Positions 42,446-52,432 are shown, numbered from the stretch's first letter. The stretch: DNA of 64,000 bases from Mycolicibacterium sp. ND9-15 (GCF_035918395.1 NZ_CP142362.1:3447501-3511500), one strand, 5' to 3'. Numbers and translations are program-made. The notes: generated by a model not told the origin, from the letters alone.

Positions 42446-43435
42446 ATGAGGGTGCTGTTGACCGGGGGGACCGGTTTTGTCGGGGCATGGACCGCCAAGG
42501 CCGTGGCCGAGGCGGGCCACCAGGTGAGGTTCCTGGTGCGTGACCCGGCGCGGCTGGCGACCAGTGCCGCGCAGATCGGCGTCGACACCGGCGACTACGC
42601 CGTCGGCGACATCGCCGACGCGGCGTCGACGGCCGCGGCGATGGACGGATGCGAAGCCGTAATTCATTCCGCGGCAATGGTGTCCACCGATCCGCGGCAG
42701 GCCGGCAAGATGCTGCGGACCAACCTCGACGGCGCGCGCAATGTGCTCGGCGTGGCGGTCGACCGTGGGCTTGATCCCATCGTGCACGTGTCGAGCTTCA
42801 CGGCCTTGTTCAACCCGGACTGCAGTGTGCTCCAAGCCGATCTTCCCGTGGTGGGCGGAACCGACGGCTACGGGAAGTCCAAGGCGGAGGTGGAAAAGTA
42901 CGCACGCGGCCTACAGGACGCGGGTGCGCCGGTGGGCATCACGTACCCGGGCATGGTGCTCGGACCGCCCGCCGGGAATCAGTTCGGCGAAGCGGCAGAA
43001 GGCGTCGAAGCTGCGGTGAAGATGCGCGGCGTGCCGGGTCGCGGCGCCGCCTGGGTGGTGGTCGACGTCCGCGACCTGGCCGCACTGCACGCGGCGCTGC
43101 TCGAGCCGGGTAAGGGTCCGCGTCGATACATGGCAGGCGGCAAGCGAGTTGCCATCGCCGATCTCGCGTCGATGATCGGAAAGGCAGCGAATCGCTCGCT
43201 TCGGGTGTACCCGATACCGGATGTGTTACTGCGCAACATCGGACGAGCGGTCGACGTGGTGGGGCCCTATCTGCCGTTCGACTCACCGGTGACCGGCGCG
43301 GCGATGCAGTACTACACGCAGATGCCTTCCTCCGACGACTCGCCCAGCGAGACCGAACTCGGGATCACCTACCGCGACCCGCAGGAAACGCTGGCGGACA
43401 CCGTTTCCGGATTGCGGCAGGTCGGCAGGCTGTAA
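42446..43435 (+). CDS. NAD-dependent epimerase/dehydratase (extended SDR)
   Basis: 329 residues from the ATG at 42446, preceded by GGAGG; an in-frame ATG at 42434 would hide the ribosome site. Extended SDR: MRVLLTGGTGFVGAWTAKAV, HSAAMVSTDPRQAG, HVSSFTALF, and YGKSKAEVEKYAR carrying Tyr-x-x-x-Lys. It resembles 3-beta-hydroxysteroid-dehydrogenase-like proteins; substrate not known. Downstream of the SDR gene by 64 bp on the same strand. Confidence 0.85.
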   Translation: MRVLLTGGTGFVGAWTAKAVAEAGHQVRFLVRDPARLATSAAQIGVDTGDYAVGDIADAASTAAAMDGCEAVIHSAAMVSTDPRQAGKMLRTNLDGARNVLGVAVDRGLDPIVHVSSFTALFNPDCSVLQADLPVVGGTDGYGKSKAEVEKYARGLQDAGAPVGITYPGMVLGPPAGNQFGEAAEGVEAAVKMRGVPGRGAAWVVVDVRDLAALHAALLEPGKGPRRYMAGGKRVAIADLASMIGKAANRSLRVYPIPDVLLRNIGRAVDVVGPYLPFDSPVTGAAMQYYTQMPSSDDSPSETELGITYRDPQETLADTVSGLRQVGRL

Positions 43436-43498
43436 TACCTGCACGATGCGCAACTTCTGAAGGTTTCGATCATCCCGCATCGTGGTAGCCCTAGCTAC

Positions 43499-43876
43499 AT
43501 GGACGTGAAATTGTCAAAGATGATGCCCCTGTTGTTCTCGGGTGCTGCGGCAGTTGCTATCGCCGTCGCGCCGGTGGCCGGTGCACAGCCGGCGCCGCCG
43601 CCGTGTCTCAATGCCGACGGCACCCCGTGTGCCTCGATCGGCGGTGTGGACGCCGGTCCCGGCGGCGGTGCCGACGTGAACGTTCCCGGTGGCCCGCAGG
43701 GCACCGCTGACGGCGGCGGCGCTTCGGGTGTGATCCCTGGTGGACCCGGCGGTTCGGCCGGACCTGGCGGCGCCAGCGGCTCGCTGGCTCCGAACGGACC
43801 CGGTGGCACAGCCGGTCCGGGCGGCGCGAGCGGTTGCCTGCCGAACGTCGGCTGCATCAACGTTCCGGCACCCTGA
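43499..43876 (+). CDS. Gly/Pro-rich exported protein
   Basis: 125 residues from the ATG at 43499. Signal peptide to about residue 29 (GAAAVAIAVAPVAGA before QPAPPP). The mature part is Gly-rich with two PGG-x-AGPGGASG repeats (SAGPGGASGSLAPNGPGG and TAGPGGASG) and two Cys pairs (PPCLNADGTPCAS; GCLPNVGC). It is a common type of mycobacterial cell-surface protein of unknown role. It faces pgi across the 70-bp palindromic repeat. Confidence 0.72.
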   Translation: MDVKLSKMMPLLFSGAAAVAIAVAPVAGAQPAPPPCLNADGTPCASIGGVDAGPGGGADVNVPGGPQGTADGGGASGVIPGGPGGSAGPGGASGSLAPNGPGGTAGPGGASGCLPNVGCINVPAP

Positions 43877-43881
43877 TCGAG

Positions 43882-43950
43882 CGCGAGCGACCGCTGTTGT
43901 ACACGTCGTGACGGCGTGTCGGCGTACAGACGCGGTCCCTCGCCGGGAGG
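43882..43950 (+). repeat. Dispersed about 70-bp palindromic element, copy A
   Basis: This intergenic stretch recurs in inverted orientation at 56526-56595. Shared blocks include CGCGAGCGACCGCTGTTGTAC, GTGACGGCGTGTCGGCG and TACAGACRCGGTC. The ends (GCGAGCGACCG / CGGTCMCTCGC) form an imperfect stem. It lies between convergent genes (the Gly-rich protein and pgi), where it could act as a terminator. Confidence 0.8.
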
Positions 43951-43960
43951 TGGGGCGGAC

Positions 43961-45625
43961 TCAGGCGGATCGACCGCGCTCGGTGCGGTACCTGCGCACC
44001 AGCGCATCGGTCGATGAGTCCGACTGTTCGGCGGGCGAGCGATCGCTGGTGATGACCGGCAGCAGCGCCTTGGCCTGCGTCTTGCCGAGTTCGACGCCCC
44101 ACTGATCGAACGAGTCGATCCCCCAGACGACCCCTTCAGTGAACACCTGATGTTCGTACAGCGCGATCAGCTGGCCGAGCACCGACGGGGTCAGCCGTGT
44201 GGCCAGGATCGAGGTGCTGGGCCGGTTGCCCGGCATGACCTTGTGCGGCACCACGTTCGGCGGTGTGCCGTCAGCGGCGATCTCCTCGGCGGTCTTGCCG
44301 AACGCGAGGACCTGCGTCTGGGCGAAGAAGTTGCTCATCAACAGGTCGTGCATGCTGCCGCTGCCGTCGGCGGTCGGCAGATCGTCGGTGGGTTGGCAGA
44401 ACGCGATGAAGTCGGCTGGCACCAGGCGGGTGCCCTGGTGCAGCAGTTGGTAGAACGCGTGCTGGCCGTTGGTTCCTGGTTCGCCCCAGAAGATCTCGCC
44501 GGTGCTCGTGGTGACCGGCGACCCGTCGGCGCGTACCGACTTACCGTTGGACTCCATCGTCAGCTGCTGCAGGTAGGCGGGGAACCGGGACAAGTCATTC
44601 GAATAGGGCAGCACCGCACGGGTTTCCGCGCCGAAGAACCCGTTGTACCAGATCCCGATCAGGGCGAGCAGCGCCGGTACGTTCGCATCCAGCGGCGCGG
44701 TGCGGAAGTGCTCGTCGACAATGTGGAACCCGGACAGGAACTCGGCGAACCGTTCGCGGCCGATGACCGCCATCACGCTCAAACCGATTGCGCTGTCTAC
44801 CGAATAGCGCCCGCCGACCCAGTCCCAGAACCCGAACATGTTCTCGGTGTTGATGCCGAAGTCGTCGACCAGCTTCTTGTTCGTCGACACCGCGACGAAG
44901 TGCTTGGACACGGCCGCATCCCCGAGCGCATCGGTGAGCCAGCGCCGCGCCGCCGTCGCATTGGTCAGCGTCTCGAGTGTCGAGAATGTCTTCGACGCGA
45001 CAATGAAAAGCGTTGTGGCGGGGTCGAGCCCGTCGAGCTTGGCCACCAGATCCGCCGGGTCCACATTGGACACGAACCGCGCCGAGATGCCCGCGTCGGC
45101 GTAGTGACGCAGTGCGAGCGTGGCCATCGCGGGTCCGAGATCCGATCCCCCGATGCCGATGTTGACGACGGTCTTGATGGCCTGGCCCGTGGCCCCGGTC
45201 CACTCGCCGCTGCGCAGCCGGTCGGTGAAGCCGCCCATCTTGTCGAGCACCGCGTGCACGTCGGCGACGACGTTTCGCCCGTCGACGACGAGCTCGGCGC
45301 CGCGTGGCAGCCGCAGGGCGGTGTGCAGCACAGCGCGGTCCTCGGAGGTGTTGATGTGCGCACCGGAGAACATCGCGTCGCGCTTTTGCTCCAGCTGCGC
45401 GGCGCGGGCCAGGTCGACCAACAGTTTGAGCGTCTCGCGCGTGACGCGATGCTTGCTGTAGTCGACGTAGAGATCACCGACGGTGGTGGCCAACTCGGTG
45501 CCCCGGGCCGGGTCCTCGGCGAACAGCTCACGTAGAGGTTTTGCGCCGACCTCGTCGTGATGCCGCTGCAGGGCCTGCCAGGCCGATGCCGCGTCGAAAT
45601 CGGAAGTCTTCGGGTCGGCGGTCAT
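43961..45625 (-). CDS. pgi: Glucose-6-phosphate isomerase
   Basis: 554 residues from the ATG at 45625 (553 in M. tuberculosis). Pgi signatures: [20 protein letters not shown] (about residues 155-174), [20 protein letters not shown], and [17 protein letters not shown] with the C-terminal lysine region. It interconverts glucose-6-phosphate and fructose-6-phosphate in glycolysis and gluconeogenesis. The start overlaps the small membrane protein gene by 4 bp, so the two are probably co-transcribed. A possible 822-residue frame from 46429 is a start artefact. Confidence 0.96.
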   Translation of the reverse strand: MTADPKTSDFDAASAWQALQRHHDEVGAKPLRELFAEDPARGTELATTVGDLYVDYSKHRVTRETLKLLVDLARAAQLEQKRDAMFSGAHINTSEDRAVLHTALRLPRGAELVVDGRNVVADVHAVLDKMGGFTDRLRSGEWTGATGQAIKTVVNIGIGGSDLGPAMATLALRHYADAGISARFVSNVDPADLVAKLDGLDPATTLFIVASKTFSTLETLTNATAARRWLTDALGDAAVSKHFVAVSTNKKLVDDFGINTENMFGFWDWVGGRYSVDSAIGLSVMAVIGRERFAEFLSGFHIVDEHFRTAPLDANVPALLALIGIWYNGFFGAETRAVLPYSNDLSRFPAYLQQLTMESNGKSVRADGSPVTTSTGEIFWGEPGTNGQHAFYQLLHQGTRLVPADFIAFCQPTDDLPTADGSGSMHDLLMSNFFAQTQVLAFGKTAEEIAADGTPPNVVPHKVMPGNRPSTSILATRLTPSVLGQLIALYEHQVFTEGVVWGIDSFDQWGVELGKTQAKALLPVITSDRSPAEQSDSSTDALVRRYRTERGRSA

Positions 45626-46038
45626 TCCTTGACTGTAGTGCGATCGGCCGTTGTCCGACCCGCCTTGCCGCGCAGCACGAGCAGCGGCAACACCAAGGTC
45701 GCCACCGCCGTGACGAGCCACACCACGACCGTCGCCCACACCCACGACCCGAGCCCGCGGATGGCCAAGCCGTCGGTCAGCGTCGACGCCAGGATCAGGG
45801 CCACCAGCGTCGACAGCAGGCCGATGCCGCCGAGGAACGCCGACGCGTAACGCCGCACCATCTTGAAGATGAACGGCGAGAGAATCGCTTGCGCGACCGT
45901 GAAGACGACGACCGCCACGACGAAACCCGAAACCCGCACTGTGACACCGGGCACCAGCCACGCCGCAACCAGCAGCCCGATCGCCGAGGAACCCAGGAAC
46001 ACCACGGCTCGCAACAACAGTCGCACCATGGCGATCAT
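45622..46038 (-). CDS. Small membrane protein, holin-superfamily-IV-like
   Basis: 138 residues from the ATG at 46038; ATG 46029 is an alternative and neither has a good ribosome site. Four hydrophobic segments ([77 protein letters not shown]). It overlaps pgi by 4 bp. Same family as 38343-38735. Role unknown. Confidence 0.77.
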   Translation of the reverse strand: MIAMVRLLLRAVVFLGSSAIGLLVAAWLVPGVTVRVSGFVVAVVVFTVAQAILSPFIFKMVRRYASAFLGGIGLLSTLVALILASTLTDGLAIRGLGSWVWATVVVWLVTAVATLVLPLLVLRGKAGRTTADRTTVKE

Positions 46039-46115
46039 GGTAGGCCGCCGTGCACACGAAACGATTCCCGGCAACGCCCTCGCCGAAAAGCCCGCCAAAG
46101 GTGTAAGAGAGAACT

Positions 46116-47564
46116 ATGGATACCGCGAAGCTGCTGTCGTCTCTGCCCACCGGACTCTGGATCGGCGGTGAGGAACGGCAGGGCTCGTCCACCTTCGATG
46201 TGCTCGACCCCTCCGACGACCAGGTGCTCGCGTCCGTCGCGAACGCCACCGCCGAGGATGCGATCGCCGCGCTCGACGCCGCCTGCGCGGTGCAGGCCGA
46301 ATGGGCCGCCACCGCACCACGCCAACGGGGCGAGATCCTGCGCGCGGTGTTCGACAAGATCACCGAACGCGCCGAGGACATCGCCACGCTGATGACCCTG
46401 GAGATGGGCAAGGTGGTCCGCGAGAGCATGGGCGAGGTGACCTACGGAGCGGAGTTCTTCCGCTGGTTCGCCGAGGAGGCGGTGCGCATCGCGGGCCGCT
46501 ACACGCCCAGCCCGGCGGGCACCGGCCGGGTCCTGGTCACCAAGCAGCCGGTCGGGCCGTGCTACGCGATCACGCCGTGGAACTTCCCACTGGCGATGGG
46601 CACCCGCAAGATCGGCCCCGCGTTGGCGGCCGGTTGCACGATGATCGTCAAGCCCGCGCAGGAGACGCCGCTGACCATGCTGTTGCTGGCCAAGCTGATG
46701 GACGAGGCGGGTCTGCCCAAGGGCGTGCTGTCCGTGCTGCCGACGACGAATCCCGGCGACGTGACCGCCGCCCTGATCGACGACGGCCGGCTGCGCAAGC
46801 TGACCTTCACCGGGTCGACCGGCGTCGGCAAGGCGCTGGTCAAGCAGTCGGCGGACAAGCTGCTGCGCACCTCGATGGAACTCGGCGGGAACGCGCCGTT
46901 CGTGGTGTTCGACGACGCCGACGTCGACGCCGCCGTCGACGGCGCGATCCTGGCCAAGATGCGCAACGGCGGCGAGGCGTGCACCGCGGCCAACCGCTTC
47001 CACGTCGCGAACTCGGTGCGCGAGGAGTTCACCGACAAGCTGGTCAAGCGGATGAGCGAGTTCACGCTCGGCAAGGGCCTCGACGAGTCGGCCACCCTGG
47101 GCCCGCTGATCAACGCCAAGCAGGTCGCCACGGTCGAGGATCTGGTCTCCGACGCGGTGTCACGCGGGGCGAAGGTCGCGGTCGGTGGCGTCGCCCCCGG
47201 CGGAGCGGGCAGTTTCTATCCGGCCACCGTGCTTGCCGACGTACCCGCCCACGCCCGAATCCTCTCCGAGGAGGTGTTCGGGCCCGTCGCGCCGATCACC
47301 GGCTTCGACACCGAGGAGGAGGGCATCGCGGCGGCCAACGACACCGACTACGGCCTGGCCGCCTACATCTACACCCAGTCGCTCGACCGCGCGCTGCGCG
47401 TCGCCGAGGCCATCGAGTCCGGCATGGTCGGAATCAACCGCGGCGTGATCTCCGACCCGGCCGCGCCGTTCGGCGGGGTCAAGGAATCGGGCTTCGGCCG
47501 CGAGGGCGGCTTCGAGGGCATGGACGAGTATCTCGAGATCAAGTACATCGCGCTGACGAAGTAG
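46116..47564 (+). CDS. NAD(P)-dependent succinate-semialdehyde dehydrogenase family
   Basis: 482 residues from the ATG at 46116 (GAGAG upstream). ALDH motifs: [34 protein letters not shown], catalytic Glu in [18 protein letters not shown] and catalytic Cys in [14 protein letters not shown], then the closing [15 protein letters not shown]. It oxidises succinate semialdehyde to succinate (GABA shunt) or a similar aldehyde. Divergent from the small membrane protein gene. Confidence 0.88.
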   Translation: MDTAKLLSSLPTGLWIGGEERQGSSTFDVLDPSDDQVLASVANATAEDAIAALDAACAVQAEWAATAPRQRGEILRAVFDKITERAEDIATLMTLEMGKVVRESMGEVTYGAEFFRWFAEEAVRIAGRYTPSPAGTGRVLVTKQPVGPCYAITPWNFPLAMGTRKIGPALAAGCTMIVKPAQETPLTMLLLAKLMDEAGLPKGVLSVLPTTNPGDVTAALIDDGRLRKLTFTGSTGVGKALVKQSADKLLRTSMELGGNAPFVVFDDADVDAAVDGAILAKMRNGGEACTAANRFHVANSVREEFTDKLVKRMSEFTLGKGLDESATLGPLINAKQVATVEDLVSDAVSRGAKVAVGGVAPGGAGSFYPATVLADVPAHARILSEEVFGPVAPITGFDTEEEGIAAANDTDYGLAAYIYTQSLDRALRVAEAIESGMVGINRGVISDPAAPFGGVKESGFGREGGFEGMDEYLEIKYIALTK

Positions 47565-47622
47565 CCCGACACGCCGCCGCGCCTGCGACCCCGCGTCTGC
47601 CCCCGCAGGCAAGATTCGGGAA

Positions 47623-49620
47623 GTGAATGCGCGTCGGCCTGTCGCGCCCGCTGATCGCCGCCAGCTGTCAGTACATCGCTCCTCGCGTGCGCATCGGCGT
47701 GGCGAGATCCCCGCCCTGGACGGTATCCGCGCCGTCGCCGTCGCGCTTGTGCTCGCCGACCACGGCGGCATCCCGGGCGTCTCGGGTGGGTTCCTGGGCG
47801 TCGACGTGTTCTTCGTGTTGAGCGGTTTCCTGATCACCTCGCTGCTGCTCGACGAGCACGCACGCACCGGGCGAATCCGGTTGCGTGACTTCTGGATCCG
47901 CCGGGCCCGCAGATTGCTGCCGGCCCTGCTGGTGATGGTGCTCGCGGTGGTGGCCGCGCGGGGGTTCTTCTCGGCGGAGGCGGTCTCGTCGCTGCGCGAC
48001 GACGCCGTCGCCTCGCTGTTCTGGGTGGCCAACTGGGCGTTCGTCGCACAGCGCACCGACTACTTCTCGCAGGGCGCCCCGCCGTCGCCGCTGCAGCACA
48101 CCTGGTCGCTGGGCGTCGAGGAGCAGTACTACCTGCTGTGGCCGCTGCTGCTGATCGCCGTCGCCTTCGTGTTCTGCCGGCGAAGCCCGACACATCTGCG
48201 GTGGGCGGTGTTGGGCCTGGCCGCCGCGGGCGCGATCGCGTCGGCGGTGGCGGCGATCGCGTTCACCCACGACGCGACGTTGAACCGCGTCTACTTCGGC
48301 ACCGACACCCGCGCGCAGGCCCTGCTCATCGGCGCCGCGGCGGCCGCCCTGCTGGTCCGGGACTGGACAACCGTGACCCTGGCCGGGCCGGTGATCAGGA
48401 CGCGGTGGCTGCGATGGGTGGCCCGCTTTTCATCGGTCGTCGGCGTCGTCGTGCTCGGGTTCGCGGTGCACATGGCAACCGGCAGCGTCGGCGACTTCCG
48501 CGCGGGCCTGCTGATCGTCGTCGCGCTCGCGGCCGCCGCCGTGGTCGGCGCGGTCGCGATGGATCAGGACGGACCGGTCGCGCGCGTGCTGGCGTGGCGA
48601 CCGCTGGTGTTGCTGGGTGCGATCTCCTACGGCGTGTACCTGTGGCACTGGCCGATCTTCCTGGCGGTCAACGGCGAGCGCACCGGATGGTCCGGGTGGT
48701 CGTTGTTCGCGCTGCGGTGCGCGGCGACGCTCGCGGTGGCGGCAGTGTCGTGGTGGCTGCTCGAACAGCCGATTCGGCGCTGGCGGCCGGTGATCGTTCC
48801 GATGCTGCCGTTGGCCGGCGCGACGGCCGCCACCGCGGCGGCGATCACGATGACGGTGCTGCCGGTCAGCGTGCCACCGGGACCGCCGGAGGACCTGAGC
48901 ATCGACTCCGCCGCGCTGGTTGCACCCGAGGTGCCGGTCGCAGTGCAACGCCCCACCGTTCGCCGCCCGGGCGCCAGGACGGTCGCGGTGTTCGGCGACT
49001 CGGTGGCCTGGACGTTGATGCGCTACCTGCCGGAGACGCCGGGCCTGGCGTTCGCCGATCACACGACGATCGGATGCGGTATCGCACGCGGCGGGCCGTA
49101 CCGCTACACCGGGCAGACGCTGAACCAGAAGCCGGACTGCGACACATGGCCGAGCAGGTGGTCAGAGCGGGTCAAACATCAACGACCCGACGTGGTGCTG
49201 CTGATCGTGGGGCGCTGGGAGGTCGTCGACCGGATGAACGAGGGCCGGTGGACGCACATCGGCGAGCCGACCTACGACGCCTATCTGCGGGCGGAACTCA
49301 ACCACGCGCTCGACATCCTGTCCTCGACCGGCGCGCGCGTCGTCGTCACCACCGAGCCGTACACCCGCCGAGCCGAGAAACGGGACGGCAGCCTGTACCC
49401 GGAGGACGACCCGGATCGCACCGACGACTGGAACGCGTTGCTGCGCAGCGCCGTCAAGTACCGGCAGAACGTCACCGTGCTCGACCTGAACCGCAAGCTC
49501 GGGCCGAACGGCGGCTACACCAACTGGATCGGCGGCATCCGCATCCGCAGCGACGGTGTTCATCCCACCCCGGAAGCGGTCGAGTGGATGACGCCGTGGT
49601 TGACCGACGCGCTGCGCTGA
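47623..49620 (+). CDS. Acyltransferase-3 (OafA/YrhL-type) with C-terminal SGNH domain
   Basis: 665 residues from a GTG at 47623. The N-terminal about 400 residues are the ten-helix acyltransferase-3 membrane domain (GEIPALDGIRAVAVALVLAD, FLGVDVFFVLSGFLITSLLL, LQHTWSLGVEEQYYLLWPLL). After about residue 440 an exported SGNH hydrolase-like domain follows: catalytic Ser in AVFGDSVAWTLMRYLP and the Asp-x-x-His block DGVHPTPEAVEWM. Such proteins O-acetylate or succinylate cell-wall sugars using a cytosolic acyl-CoA. The target is unknown. Confidence 0.9.
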   Translation: MNARRPVAPADRRQLSVHRSSRAHRRGEIPALDGIRAVAVALVLADHGGIPGVSGGFLGVDVFFVLSGFLITSLLLDEHARTGRIRLRDFWIRRARRLLPALLVMVLAVVAARGFFSAEAVSSLRDDAVASLFWVANWAFVAQRTDYFSQGAPPSPLQHTWSLGVEEQYYLLWPLLLIAVAFVFCRRSPTHLRWAVLGLAAAGAIASAVAAIAFTHDATLNRVYFGTDTRAQALLIGAAAAALLVRDWTTVTLAGPVIRTRWLRWVARFSSVVGVVVLGFAVHMATGSVGDFRAGLLIVVALAAAAVVGAVAMDQDGPVARVLAWRPLVLLGAISYGVYLWHWPIFLAVNGERTGWSGWSLFALRCAATLAVAAVSWWLLEQPIRRWRPVIVPMLPLAGATAATAAAITMTVLPVSVPPGPPEDLSIDSAALVAPEVPVAVQRPTVRRPGARTVAVFGDSVAWTLMRYLPETPGLAFADHTTIGCGIARGGPYRYTGQTLNQKPDCDTWPSRWSERVKHQRPDVVLLIVGRWEVVDRMNEGRWTHIGEPTYDAYLRAELNHALDILSSTGARVVVTTEPYTRRAEKRDGSLYPEDDPDRTDDWNALLRSAVKYRQNVTVLDLNRKLGPNGGYTNWIGGIRIRSDGVHPTPEAVEWMTPWLTDALR

Positions 49621-49622
49621 GC

Positions 49623-49671
49623 GATTTCGGTGCGCTACCGATCGCGCAGCGACTGGTTACGCACCGAAATC
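49623..49671. terminator. Inverted repeat between convergent genes
   Basis: GATTTCGGTGCG (49623-49634) and CGCACCGAAATC (49660-49671) are perfect 12-bp arms around a 25-bp loop. It lies between the ends of the acyltransferase and chorismate mutase genes, so a two-way terminator is likely. No U-tract is present. Confidence 0.65.
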
Positions 49672-49680
49672 ACCCGAAAA

Positions 49681-49944
49681 TCAGTGACCGAGGCGGCCGC
49701 GACCCAGCCGCAGCAGCAGCATCGCGAGGTCCTTGCCCTCGGGACCGAGTTCGCTGTAGCGCTCGATCACCTTCATCTCGCGGCTGTGCACCAGCCGGGT
49801 CCCGCCGGAGGCCATCCGGGCCTGGCCGATCATTTTGGACACCTCGGTACGGCGCTTCACGGCCGCGAGAATCTCGGCGTCGAGTCGGTCGATCTCATGG
49901 CGCAGGTCATCAATATCGGGCACGGTCTCGGTTTCGGTCGTCAT
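49681..49944 (-). CDS. aroQ: Cytosolic chorismate mutase (AroQ-delta, Rv0948c-like)
   Basis: 87 residues from the ATG at 49944. All family segments are seen: IDDLRHEIDRLDAEILAAVK, RRTEVSKMIGQARMASGGTR, LVHSREMKVIERYSELGPEG and the strictly conserved end LLLRLGRGRLGH. It converts chorismate to prephenate for Phe and Tyr synthesis; the mycobacterial enzyme is weak alone and is boosted by DAHP synthase, which contacts its C-terminus. Divergent from uvrD1. Confidence 0.94.
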   Translation of the reverse strand: MTTETETVPDIDDLRHEIDRLDAEILAAVKRRTEVSKMIGQARMASGGTRLVHSREMKVIERYSELGPEGKDLAMLLLRLGRGRLGH

Positions 49945-50107
49945 GGCGTATCACCCCCTCAGTACTCTTGCCAAGCAGTGAGACCACGAGCGTCGCGGAT
50001 CGGCACCCGTAGCGACTCGCTGTTTGCTGAGCACGGCTCAAAGTGTGCCACCAAAAGCCGCGCCCGCGCAAAGATTGTCCCTGCACAGCGGTAAGTTCGA
50101 ATACGAC

Positions 50108-52432
50108 ATGACTCTCTCGACACCGGTCACCGACACCGAGCACCTGCTCGACGGGCTCAACCCGCAGCAACGCCAGGCCGTGCTGCACGAAGGCACGCCG
50201 CTGCTCATCGTCGCCGGCGCCGGTTCCGGCAAGACCGCCGTGCTCACCCGCCGGATCGCCTACCTCCTGGCCGCCCGTGACGTCGGCGTCGGCCAGGTGC
50301 TGGCCATCACGTTCACGAACAAGGCCGCCGCCGAGATGCGCGAGCGCGTGGTGGGGCTGGTCGGGCCGCGCGCCCGCGCGATGTGGGTGTCGACGTTCCA
50401 CTCGACGTGTGTGCGGATCCTGCGCAACCAGGCGTCGTTGATCAAGGGCCTGAACTCGAACTTCTCGATCTACGACGCCGACGACTCGCGTCGCCTGCTG
50501 TTGATGATCGGCAAGGACATGGGGCTGGACACCAAGCGGTACTCGCCGCGGCTGCTGGCCAACGCCATCTCCAACCACAAGAACGAGCTGATCGGGCCGG
50601 AGCAGGCGGCGCTCGAGGCGTCCGAGGCGGGCGAGGAGTTGCCCGGCATCGTCGCCGGGGTCTACGCCGAGTACCAGCGGCGCCTGCGGGCGGCCAACGC
50701 GCTAGACTTCGACGACCTGATCGGCGAGACGGTCGCTGTGCTGCAAGCCTTTCCGCAAATCGCGCAGTACTACCGGCGGCGGTTCCGGCACATCCTGGTC
50801 GACGAGTACCAGGACACCAACCACGCGCAGTACGTGTTGGTGCGTGAGTTGGTGGGGACGGCCGCCTTGCACGATGATGCAGCCGGCGTCGCGCCTGCCG
50901 AGCTGTGCGTGGTGGGCGACGCCGACCAGTCGATCTACGCGTTCCGGGGTGCGACCATCCGCAACATCGAGGACTTCGAACGCGACTTTCCCAACGCCAC
51001 AACGATTCTGCTCGAACAGAACTACCGCTCGACGCAGAACATCCTGAACGCCGCGAACTCGGTCATCTCCCGCAACACCGGTCGCCGCGAGAAGCGGCTG
51101 TGGACCGACGAAGGCGACGGTGAGCTGATCGTCGGCTATGTCGCCGACAACGAGCACGACGAGGCCAGGTTCGTCGCCCAGGAGATCGACGCGCTCATCG
51201 ACGACGGGGGAAGTTATAACGACGTCGCGGTGTTCTACCGCACCAACAACTCGTCGCGCGCGCTGGAAGAGGTGTTCATCCGCGCCGGCATCCCGTACAA
51301 AGTCGTTGGCGGCGTGCGCTTTTACGAACGTCGGGAGATCCGCGACATCGTCGCGTACCTGCGGGTGCTGGACAACCCCGGTGACTCGGTGAGCATGCGG
51401 CGCATCCTCAACACCCCGCGCCGAGGCATCGGCGACCGCGCCGAAGCCTGCGTGGCCGTCTACGCCGAGAACACCGGGTCCAGCTTCAACGACGCGCTGC
51501 AGGCCGCCGCCGAGGGCAAGGTGCCGATGCTCAACACCCGCGCTGAGAAGTGCATCTCGGCGTTCGTGGAGATGCTCGACGACCTGCGCGGGCGCCTCGA
51601 CGGTGAGCTGGGCGAGTTGGTCGAAGCGGTGCTCGACCGCACCGGCTACCGCACCGAACTCGAGTCGTCCAGCGATCCGCAGGATCTCGCGCGTCTGGAC
51701 AACCTCAACGAGTTGGTCAGCGTCGCACACGAATTCAGCACCGACCTGGCCAACGCCCGGGCGCTCGGCGAGGATGAGCCCGTCGACGAGGACGTCCCCG
51801 ACACCGGTGTGCTGGCACAGTTCCTCGAGCGGGTGTCGCTGGTGGCCGATGCCGACGAGCTACCCGAGCACGGCGCCGGCGTGGTCACGATGATGACGCT
51901 GCACACCGCCAAGGGCCTCGAGTTCCCGGTGGTGTTCGTGACCGGCTGGGAGGACGGCATGTTCCCGCACATGCGGGCGCTGGGCGACCCCGGCGAACTG
52001 TCCGAGGAGCGGCGGCTGGCCTACGTCGGCATCACCCGGGCCCGGCAGCGGCTCTACGTCAGCCGGGCCAAGGTCCGCTCGTCGTGGGGCCAGCCGATGC
52101 TCAACCCGGAGTCGCGGTTCCTCAAGGAGATTCCGCAGCACCTCATCGACTGGCGCCGCACCGATCCCGAGAAGGGAAGGCCGTCGTTCAGCGCGCCGGT
52201 CAGCGGTTCGGGCCGCTTCGGAACCCCGCGCCCGTCGCCCACGCGGTCCGGCGCCGGGAAGCGCCCGCTGCTGGTGCTCGAACCCGGCGACCGGGTCACC
52301 CACGACAAGTACGGGCTGGGCCGCGTCGAGGAGGTCACCGGCGCCGGCGAGTCGGCGATGTCGCTGATCGACTTCGGCAGCTCCGGTCGCGTCAAGCTGA
52401 TGCACAACCACGCGCCCATCAGCAAGCTCTAG
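50108..52432 (+). CDS. uvrD1: UvrD/PcrA-type DNA helicase UvrD1
   Basis: 774 residues from the ATG at 50108 (771 in M. tuberculosis). SF1A helicase motifs: Walker A GAGSGKT (37-43), LAITFTNKAAAEMRERV, Walker B VDEYQDTNHAQY, VGDADQSIYAFRGA, LEQNYRST, MTLHTAKGLEFPVVFVTGWE and AYVGITRARQRLY. The C-terminal about 60 residues (GDRVTHDKYGLGRVEEVTG) form the Tudor-like domain. A 3'-5' helicase in nucleotide excision repair that in mycobacteria is activated by Ku. The end overlaps the following convergent gene by 4 bp. Confidence 0.96.
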   Translation: MTLSTPVTDTEHLLDGLNPQQRQAVLHEGTPLLIVAGAGSGKTAVLTRRIAYLLAARDVGVGQVLAITFTNKAAAEMRERVVGLVGPRARAMWVSTFHSTCVRILRNQASLIKGLNSNFSIYDADDSRRLLLMIGKDMGLDTKRYSPRLLANAISNHKNELIGPEQAALEASEAGEELPGIVAGVYAEYQRRLRAANALDFDDLIGETVAVLQAFPQIAQYYRRRFRHILVDEYQDTNHAQYVLVRELVGTAALHDDAAGVAPAELCVVGDADQSIYAFRGATIRNIEDFERDFPNATTILLEQNYRSTQNILNAANSVISRNTGRREKRLWTDEGDGELIVGYVADNEHDEARFVAQEIDALIDDGGSYNDVAVFYRTNNSSRALEEVFIRAGIPYKVVGGVRFYERREIRDIVAYLRVLDNPGDSVSMRRILNTPRRGIGDRAEACVAVYAENTGSSFNDALQAAAEGKVPMLNTRAEKCISAFVEMLDDLRGRLDGELGELVEAVLDRTGYRTELESSSDPQDLARLDNLNELVSVAHEFSTDLANARALGEDEPVDEDVPDTGVLAQFLERVSLVADADELPEHGAGVVTMMTLHTAKGLEFPVVFVTGWEDGMFPHMRALGDPGELSEERRLAYVGITRARQRLYVSRAKVRSSWGQPMLNPESRFLKEIPQHLIDWRRTDPEKGRPSFSAPVSGSGRFGTPRPSPTRSGAGKRPLLVLEPGDRVTHDKYGLGRVEEVTGAGESAMSLIDFGSSGRVKLMHNHAPISKL

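Noticed and set aside
45626..46429. N-terminal extension that would make pgi 822 residues long
   Set aside because: Pgi homologues start at the ATG at 45625; the extension covers another gene antisense and in a different frame.
48138..50012. 624-residue plus-strand frame overlapping the acyltransferase gene
   Set aside because: Arg/Gly-rich shadow of the acyltransferase-SGNH gene in another frame; no domain.
50085..50107. LexA box before uvrD1 (GTTCGAATACGAC)
   Set aside because: Only one half-site is present; the palindrome TCGAAC-N4-GTTCGA is not formed.
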